A stretch of DNA of 64,000 bases. Source: UBA4736 sp002404015 (lineage in GTDB: Bacteria; Chloroflexota; Dormibacteria; Dormibacterales; Dormibacteraceae). Where the stretch lies: positions 1-64,000 of the forward strand of contig DAIOCN010000006.1 of the NCBI GenBank assembly GCA_036747295.1, read 5' to 3'. Both the position numbers and the translations under genes were made by a program. The notes under the pieces were generated by a model, which was given only the letters and a program-made list of their open reading frames with translations, did no database searches and was not told the DNA's origin. Of the stretch, positions 59,949 through 64,000 are shown one piece after another (the stretch's first letter is position 1; every line of letters starts with the position of its first letter).

Positions 59949-60659
59949 ATGGCGCTGCTCGAGGTCAACGGAATCGACGCTTTCTACGGACGCGTCCAGG
60001 CTCTTCGCGGGGTCTCCATCACGGTGGACCAGGGTGAGATCGTGGCCCTGATCGGATCCAACGGAGCCGGCAAGACGACGACGCTGCGCACGATCTCCGG
60101 GCTTCTGCACCCGGCCGCCGGCAACATCGTGTTCAACGGCCGCGACATCAGCCAGACCTCCGCCAGCCGGATCGTTGAGCTGGGTGTCTGCCAGGCCCCC
60201 GAAGGCCGCCGCCTCTTCTCGCGCATGACGGTGGCGGACAACCTGCTCATGGGCGCCTACAGCCGCAGCGACCGGGCCGGCATCCGCTCCGACATGGTCC
60301 ACATCTACGAGCTGTTCCCGCGCCTCAAGGAACGCTCGAGCCAGGTGGCCGGAACGCTGTCCGGCGGCGAGCAGCAGATGCTGGCGGTGGGGCGCAGCCT
60401 CATGGCCCGGCCCAAGCTGCTGATGCTGGACGAGCCCTCCCTGGGCCTGGCGCCCATCCTGATCGAGACCATCTTCAAGACCGTGGTCGAGATCAACCAG
60501 CAGGGCACCCCCGTCCTGCTCGTCGAGCAGAACGCCAACAAAGCGCTGGAGGTTGCCCACCGAGCCTACGTGCTGGAGACCGGCTCGATCGTCCAGCACG
60601 GCACCGGCCAGGAGGTGGCCAGCTCAGAGGACGTGCAGAAAGCCTATCTGGGAATGTAG
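59949..60659 (+). CDS. livF: ABC transporter ATP-binding protein LivF
   Basis: 236 aa. Walker A GSNGAGKTT, signature LSGGEQQMLAVGRSLM, Walker B LLMLDEPSLGLAP, switch region VEQNANKALEV; these are LivF-type sequences. It pairs with LivG. It is the last gene of the liv operon and is followed by a strong hairpin. ATG 59949 comes two bases after a 13-bp repeat and has a G-rich stretch (GGGGG) upstream. Confidence 0.94.
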   Translation: MALLEVNGIDAFYGRVQALRGVSITVDQGEIVALIGSNGAGKTTTLRTISGLLHPAAGNIVFNGRDISQTSASRIVELGVCQAPEGRRLFSRMTVADNLLMGAYSRSDRAGIRSDMVHIYELFPRLKERSSQVAGTLSGGEQQMLAVGRSLMARPKLLMLDEPSLGLAPILIETIFKTVVEINQQGTPVLLVEQNANKALEVAHRAYVLETGSIVQHGTGQEVASSEDVQKAYLGM

Positions 60660-60666
60660 GTCGCGA

Positions 60667-60696
60667 CGTGGGGGAAACAAGCGTGTTTCCCCCACG
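60667..60696 (+). terminator. Hairpin terminating the liv operon
   Basis: A perfect 13-bp stem (CGTGGGGGAAACA with TGTTTCCCCCACG) and loop AGCG, 7 nt after the livF stop. The following GGCCCCCTTCTCTC has few T residues, so efficiency is uncertain. Confidence 0.7.
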
Positions 60697-60749
60697 GGCC
60701 CCCTTCTCTCAACAGATGCTGGTCGGCATTTGGAAGACGAACTCACACA

Positions 60750-60766
60750 GGCGGGCGGAGCCCGCC
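60750..60766 (-). terminator. Hairpin downstream of the patatin-like gene
   Basis: GGCGGGC/GCCCGCC with loop GGA lies between the convergent livF and patatin-like genes. No U-tract on either strand; weak call. Confidence 0.3.
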
Positions 60767-60789
60767 CTTACGGCGCCATCTTTTCCTGA

Positions 60790-61653
60790 TTAGCCCTCCG
60801 GCAGGGTGGGCTCCAGGTAGTGGACGCCCGAGCGCTTGAAGAGGCGTGAGCCCCGCTCCGCGAGCAGGCGGGTCGTGGCGGCGCGCGTGGATTCGATGAT
60901 CGCCTCGACGAAGGTCGGCCGCATGTCCCAGCCGACGGCTGGCGCCAGCACGGGGCACAGGACCACCACGCGGCTGCGACCCCGCAGGCGCTCGTAGTCG
61001 CTCAGCATCCGGTGGTGGAGGGACAGCTGCAGCGTGCGCGCGATCAGCGAGCCCCAGCTGCGATCCCCGCGCTGGTACTCGCCGCCGGCCATCAGGCTCA
61101 CCGCGAGCACGTCCTTGGCACCTGACTGGACGGCGAAGTCGAGCGGCGTGTTGTCGACGATGCCGCCGTCCAAGTACTCGATGCCGTCGACCAGCACGGG
61201 CGGGAAGACACCCGGGATGGCGGTGGAGGCCTGGAGGGCGGGTGCCATGGGTCCCGACTGGAAGATGGCCGGCTTGCCGGCGCCGATGTCGGTGGCGATC
61301 ACGGCCAGGGGCACCGTCAGCTGCTCGAACTGCGTCATCCCGACCATCTCCAGCTGGCGCTCGATCAGGCGGCGCACGTTCCGGTCCGGCAGCGCCGCCA
61401 GCCGGCTGCCGCCCCGCAGGCGGGCCAGCAGGATCCCGAGCGGATGGGCGCTGAACACGTCCCGGGCCAGCTTCGAGAGCCAGGTCTGGCGGAGCATCGA
61501 GGCGCCGCCCAGGCTGGGATAGGCCGCGATACAGGCCCCGTTCAGCGCGCCGACGCTGACTCCGACAAGTGCCGAGGGCGGCTCGATCCCCGCTTCGAAG
61601 AGGGCGAGCAGCACCCCGACCTGGGCGGCGCCGCGGGCACCGCCCCCGCCCAG
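60790..61653 (-). CDS. Patatin-like phospholipase, non-standard start
   Basis: About 287 aa. The oxyanion loop GGGGARG, nucleophile GVSVGALNG (G-x-S-x-G) and the catalytic Asp in YLDGGIVDNTPL mark a patatin-family acyl hydrolase; ends LEPTLPEG. The frame containing GGGGARG has no ATG, GTG or TTG after the ahcY stop; I give the CTG at 61653, which begins LGGGGARG. The GTG at 61660 in the next frame could be the true start if one G in the GTGGGT run is an error. A start at GTG 61614 would lose the oxyanion loop. Likely last in the apt-ahcY transcript. Confidence 0.75.
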   Translation of the reverse strand: MGGGGARGAAQVGVLLALFEAGIEPPSALVGVSVGALNGACIAAYPSLGGASMLRQTWLSKLARDVFSAHPLGILLARLRGGSRLAALPDRNVRRLIERQLEMVGMTQFEQLTVPLAVIATDIGAGKPAIFQSGPMAPALQASTAIPGVFPPVLVDGIEYLDGGIVDNTPLDFAVQSGAKDVLAVSLMAGGEYQRGDRSWGSLIARTLQLSLHHRMLSDYERLRGRSRVVVLCPVLAPAVGWDMRPTFVEAIIESTRAATTRLLAERGSRLFKRSGVHYLEPTLPEG

Positions 61654-61677
61654 GACCCACGTGCGCCGAGCCGCCGC

Positions 61678-62949
61678 TTAGGTGCCCTCCTCCCAGGAGT
61701 TGAGGTACTTCACCTGCTCTGGGGTAAGGGTGTCGATCTGGACGCCCATCGCCCGGAGCTTGAGCCTGGCCACCTCGGCGTCGATCTCGGCCGGCACGTC
61801 GTAGACCCGGCGCTCCAGGTCCTTCTGGTTCTTGGCCATGTATTCGACCGACAGCGCCTGGTTGGCGAAGCTCATGTCCATGACCGCCGCGGGGTGGCCC
61901 TCAGCCGCCGCCAGGTTGATCAGCCGGCCCTCGCCGAGGACATGCAGCCGGCGGCCGTCCGCCATCTTGTACTCCTGGACCATCGGCCTGACCTCGCGGA
62001 CCGAGCCCGCCAGCTCGTCCAGCGCCTTCAGGTTGATCTCGGAGTTGAAGTGGCCGGAGTTGGCCAGCAGGACGCCGTCCTTCATAGCCTCGAAATGCTC
62101 GCGGTCGAGGACGTTGACGTCGCCGGTGACGGTCACGAAGATGTCGCCCAGCTGCGCGGCTTTGGACATGGGCATGACCTCGAAGCCGTCCATCTTGGCC
62201 TCCAGCGCCTTGACCGGGTCGACCTCGGTCACGACCACCTCTGCCCCGTGGCCCTTCGCCCGGCTGGCGAGCCCGCGCCCGCACCAGCCGTATCCGGCGA
62301 CCACAAAGGTCTTGCCGGCGATCAGGACGTTGGTGGCCCTGATGATGCCGTCGAGCGTGCTCTGGCCGGTGCCGTAGCGGTTGTCGAACAGGTGCTTGGT
62401 GTCGGCCTCGTTGATCGCGATGATGGGGTAGGTGAGCACACCCTGTGCCGCCATGGCCTTGAGCCGTACGACGCCGGTCGTCGTCTCTTCGGTGCCGCCC
62501 ATGACCTCCCCGACGAACTGCTTCTTGTCCCGGTGCAGCATCGTGACGAGATCGGCGCCGTCGTCCATCGTGAAGTTGGGACGGAACTCGAGCGCCGCCT
62601 CGATGTGCGAGTAGTAGGTGTCGTTGTCCTCGCCCTTGATGGCGAAGGTGTTCACACCGTGCGTCTCGGCTAGGGCCGCTGCGACGGCGTCGTTGGTGGA
62701 GAGCGGGTTCGACCCGCAGAGCGTCACCTCGGCGCCGCCCGCTCTCAGCGTGATCATCAGGTTGGCCGTCTCCGAGGTCACGTGCAGACAGGCGCTCACC
62801 TTGAGGCCCTGCAGCGGCTTCTCCCTGGCGAAACGCTCGCGGATGAGCAGGAGCACGGGCATCTCCCGGGAGGCCCAGTCGATCAGGTCCTGGCCGGCTT
62901 TCGCCAGCCCTATGTTCTTCACGTCGTACTGCTTGATGCTCGCGCCCAT
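61678..62949 (-). CDS. ahcY: S-adenosylhomocysteine hydrolase
   Basis: 423 aa. Substrate-binding HVTSETANLM and catalytic residues in FRPNFTMDDGADLV, NAD-binding GYGWCGRGLA and C-terminal MDMSFANQAL are all present; the NAD-binding motif and YDVPAEID are standard for bacterial AdoHcyase. It splits SAH into adenosine and homocysteine. ATG 62949 has GAGGAG upstream; a TTG at 62961 that overlaps the apt stop is a possible longer start. Co-transcribed with apt. Confidence 0.93.
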   Translation of the reverse strand: MGASIKQYDVKNIGLAKAGQDLIDWASREMPVLLLIRERFAREKPLQGLKVSACLHVTSETANLMITLRAGGAEVTLCGSNPLSTNDAVAAALAETHGVNTFAIKGEDNDTYYSHIEAALEFRPNFTMDDGADLVTMLHRDKKQFVGEVMGGTEETTTGVVRLKAMAAQGVLTYPIIAINEADTKHLFDNRYGTGQSTLDGIIRATNVLIAGKTFVVAGYGWCGRGLASRAKGHGAEVVVTEVDPVKALEAKMDGFEVMPMSKAAQLGDIFVTVTGDVNVLDREHFEAMKDGVLLANSGHFNSEINLKALDELAGSVREVRPMVQEYKMADGRRLHVLGEGRLINLAAAEGHPAAVMDMSFANQALSVEYMAKNQKDLERRVYDVPAEIDAEVARLKLRAMGVQIDTLTPEQVKYLNSWEEGT

Positions 62950-62957
62950 CGGTCTCC

Positions 62958-63470
62958 TCAATACGTGATCAGGCTGTTCACCTGGTGGTTCTTCAAGAGG
63001 TCTCGGCCCTTCAGGTCGGCCAGCTCGATCAGGAACTGGACGCCCACCACCACGCCGCCCAGCTGATCGATCAGCTCGACAACGGCGGCAGCTGTGCCGC
63101 CGGTGGCGATGACGTCGTCCACCACGAGCACTCGCTCGCCGGGGCGGACGGCGTCCTCGTGGATCTGGAGGACGTCCTCACGGTACTCCAACGAGTAGGT
63201 CACGCTCTTGGTCCGCCACGGCAGCTTGCCGGGCTTGCGAACCGGCACGAAACCGGCTCCCAGCAGGGTCGCCATGGCAGCGCCGAACATGAAGCCCCGC
63301 GCCTCCATGGCCGCCACCAGGTCCACCCGCGCCTCGCGCCAGGGCTCCGCCATCTGCTCGATGGCCTGCTTCAGGCCGGCGGGGTCGCGAAGGAGCGGTG
63401 TGATGTCCCGGAACAGGATCCCGGGGATCGGGAAATCCGGCACGTCCCGGATCAGCGCGGCGAGGTTCAT
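62958..63470 (-). CDS. apt: Adenine phosphoribosyltransferase
   Basis: 170 aa, normal length. The PRPP motif is VLVVDDVIATGGTAAA, and the N-terminal FRDITPLLRDP and VAAMEARGFMFG blocks are typical of APT. It salvages adenine to AMP. ATG 63470 overlaps the stop of the upstream epimerase (ATGA) and its stop abuts ahcY, linking adenine salvage with SAH breakdown. Confidence 0.94.
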   Translation of the reverse strand: MNLAALIRDVPDFPIPGILFRDITPLLRDPAGLKQAIEQMAEPWREARVDLVAAMEARGFMFGAAMATLLGAGFVPVRKPGKLPWRTKSVTYSLEYREDVLQIHEDAVRPGERVLVVDDVIATGGTAAAVVELIDQLGGVVVGVQFLIELADLKGRDLLKNHQVNSLITY

Positions 63471-64000
63471 ACGGCCACTCGAAAGTATTCCAGAGTGCGG
63501 GCCAACCCCACGTCGAGCGAGGTCTCGACCTCCCAGCCGAGCAGCTCGCGGGCCCGGGTCGTGTCCGGGCGGCGCCGGTGGGGATCGTCCTCGGGCAGCG
63601 GGCGGTGCTCGATCGGGCTCCGGGAACCCGTGAGCTGAATGACCTTGCGGGCCAGGTCCAGCATCGTGATCTCGTCCTGGCTGCCCAGGTTGAAGGGCAT
63701 GTGGTCGCCCCGGTCGAATGTGCGCAGGAGGCCGTCCACCAGGTCGTCGACGTAGGTCAGGCTGCGGGTCTGGCTGCCGTCGCCGTACACGGTGAGCGGC
63801 TTCCCGCTCAGGGCCTGGGTCATGAAATTGGGTAGGGCCCGGCCGTCGTCCGCCCGCATCCGCGGCCCGTACGTGTTGAAGATCCGCACGATGCGGGTGT
63901 CGATCTCGTGCTTTCGGTAATAGGCCATGGTGAAGGCCTCCGCCGCGCGCTTGGCCTCGTCGTAGCAGCCTCGCGGCCCGAGCGGATTCACGTTGCCCCA
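63467..64000 (-). CDS. NAD-dependent epimerase/dehydratase (UDP-glucuronate decarboxylase-like), partial
   Basis: About 178 C-terminal residues of an extended-SDR sugar-nucleotide enzyme; the N-terminal NAD site is beyond the window edge. The catalytic YxxxK is CYDEAKRAAE, followed by RIVRIFNTYGPRM, GSQTRSLTYVDDLVDGLL and RRRPDTTRARELLGW, a set characteristic of UDP-xylose synthase or dTDP-glucose dehydratase-type proteins. Its role would be in cell-surface polysaccharide precursors. Confidence 0.88.
   Translation of the reverse strand, partial: WGNVNPLGPRGCYDEAKRAAEAFTMAYYRKHEIDTRIVRIFNTYGPRMRADDGRALPNFMTQALSGKPLTVYGDGSQTRSLTYVDDLVDGLLRTFDRGDHMPFNLGSQDEITMLDLARKVIQLTGSRSPIEHRPLPEDDPHRRRPDTTRARELLGWEVETSLDVGLARTLEYFRVAV

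Overview
The window is 64 kb of high-G+C bacterial DNA with many GTG and TTG starts and long runs of genes that overlap by 4 nt (ATGA, GTGA, TTGA). It is a scaffold: there is one 100-N gap at 18398-18497. The gene content (short HisG with HisZ, an arg cluster in actinobacterial order, greA-lysS-serS, LIV-type ABC importers) and recurring TANNNT elements 6-9 nt before start codons suggest a terrestrial bacterium related to Chloroflexota, Dormibacterota or Actinomycetota. This placement is inference only; no rRNA or phylogenetic marker is complete enough here to settle it.

Region 1 (1-18 kb) is a loose collection of single genes: a single-domain response regulator, a SnoaL-like protein, an aldo/keto reductase, an MFS transporter and a GNAT acetyltransferase on overlapping divergent promoters, an Fpg-type DNA glycosylase, a large membrane GGDEF/EAL protein, a subtilisin-like protease with a C-terminal five-residue repeat tail, a cold-shock protein, a DUF222/HNH protein and a two-component pair. 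Several genes here are broken by single frameshifts or a stop codon (near 1065, 10012, 12450, 15800 and, further on, 27217), which could be real decay or assembly error.

Region 2 (18-26.5 kb) has lower G+C and looks like a defence island. A GPGGG-repeat protein, a zinc-ribbon protein translationally coupled to an unrecognised membrane-anchored protein, and a three-gene overlapping operon (type III Mod, Res, and an Mrr-family nuclease) face a divergent pair of small/membrane proteins.

Region 3 (27.5-35.6 kb) is a compact mobile element: HTH protein, TraG/TraD-like coupling ATPase, replication-relaxation family protein, a small protein, an AAA ATPase with a degenerate P-loop, and a large serine recombinase. 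The last 15 codons of the recombinase and its stop codon lie antisense to the 3' end of an intact tRNA-Ser(UGA). The left end of the element was not found.

Region 4 (35.6-53 kb) is core metabolism on the minus strand: greA-lysS-serS, then argC-J-B-D-R-G-H with a downstream metallo-hydrolase, then hisZ-G-D-B-H-F-I. argF, and hisA, hisC and hisE, are not in these clusters. An ARG-box-like repeat precedes argC.

Region 5 (53-64 kb) holds a TPR protein, a full branched-chain amino-acid ABC importer (two binding lipoproteins, livH, livM, livG, livF) on the plus strand, and a minus-strand run of a nucleotide-sugar epimerase (cut by the window edge), apt, ahcY and a patatin-like protein.
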